From NCBI GenBank assembly GCA_001689445.1, contig LUJN01000041.1:13447-53955 (forward strand): a DNA stretch of 40,509 nt. The letters run 5' to 3'. Under the pieces are notes generated by a model. It had not been told where the DNA came from and did no database searches. It was given only the letters and a program-made list of their open reading frames with translations. Positions 40,431 to 40,509 of the stretch are shown here, in pieces. This stretch comes from Bacteroidales bacterium M3 (GTDB taxonomy: Bacteria; Bacteroidota; Bacteroidia; Bacteroidales; Muribaculaceae). The first letter of the stretch is position 1; each line of letters starts with the position of its first letter. The translations under genes were made by a program, and so were the position numbers.

Positions 40431-40509
40431 TAGGGTCGCGACCTGTCGCGACCGCGTGGGTGGGATATTGAAATGCCGGCCTGTTCGCGGTCGCGACAGG
40501 TCGCGACCC
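40431..40509. repeat. Head-to-head pair of GTCGCGAC palindromes at the window end
   Basis: The left arm 40431-40456 begins TAGGGTCGCGACC. The right arm 40486-40509 is its reverse complement, cut by the window end. The pair is the same kind as that at 23-98. Confidence 0.88.

Noticed and set aside
1..40509. tRNA, rRNA, riboswitch, transposase or prophage genes
   Set aside because: None recognised on either strand; the palindromic elements carry no transposase in this window.

Overview
The window looks like chromosomal DNA of a Bacteroidales bacterium. The Muribaculaceae (S24-7) are a plausible family because coding DNA is GC-rich for the order, but that is inference. Evidence for the order: promoters of the Bacteroidetes form (TTTG, about 20 bp, TAnnTTTG), almost no Shine-Dalgarno sequences, a MraY of about 420 residues, a dcw cluster in the usual Bacteroidetes order, a type IX-like C-terminal sorting domain, and an ORF6N-domain protein of a kind common in this phylum.

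Layout. 131-3222: ahpF, an exported lipoprotein flavodoxin and upp, all plus strand. 3424-6393: a DMT-family transporter, a GNAT-like protein and a membrane-anchored protein-kinase-like protein that has lost its catalytic residues, all minus strand. 6841-7533: a sirtuin without zinc cysteines. 7904-23051: an almost unbroken division and cell wall (dcw) operon in the order rsmH, ftsL, ftsI(pbp)-PASTA, murE, mraY, murD, ftsW, murG, murC, ftsQ, ftsA, ftsZ. No mraZ is found in front of it. 23127-24059: an AT-rich ORF6N/PLD-like gene bracketed by copies of one palindrome. 24123-25187: a membrane acyltransferase.

25255-34383 (minus strand) is a complete tripartite efflux locus: membrane-fusion adaptor, two MacB/FtsX-type permeases, one ATPase and a TolC-type channel, followed by an NtrC-class response regulator and its histidine kinase. 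A near-consensus sigma-54 promoter and a perfect upstream inverted repeat lie before the adaptor gene, so the regulators encoded at the end of the locus probably drive its own promoter. 34954-37390 is a translationally coupled secreted pair: a beta-helix protein, then a protein with four 74-76-residue repeats, an Ig-like domain and a sorting domain. A TPR protein (38167-38904, minus) and pyrH-frr (39102-40409, plus) close the window.

The most unusual content is between genes. First, seven-base tandem arrays (consensus WARTKCA) sit directly at gene 3' ends, always in the sense direction of the gene; in three genes the array itself supplies the last codons and the stop. Second, palindromes with a constant frame (GTAGGGAC, variable 7-9 bp stem, two-base CT loop) occur in head-to-head pairs; their stem sequences differ but stay complementary. 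Third, a 253-bp element at 27946-28198 has 59-bp terminal inverted repeats whose differences are largely compensatory. Fourth, a nearly complete 135-nt foldback lies at 37492-37626. I found no tRNA, rRNA, CRISPR array, recognisable transposase or prophage.
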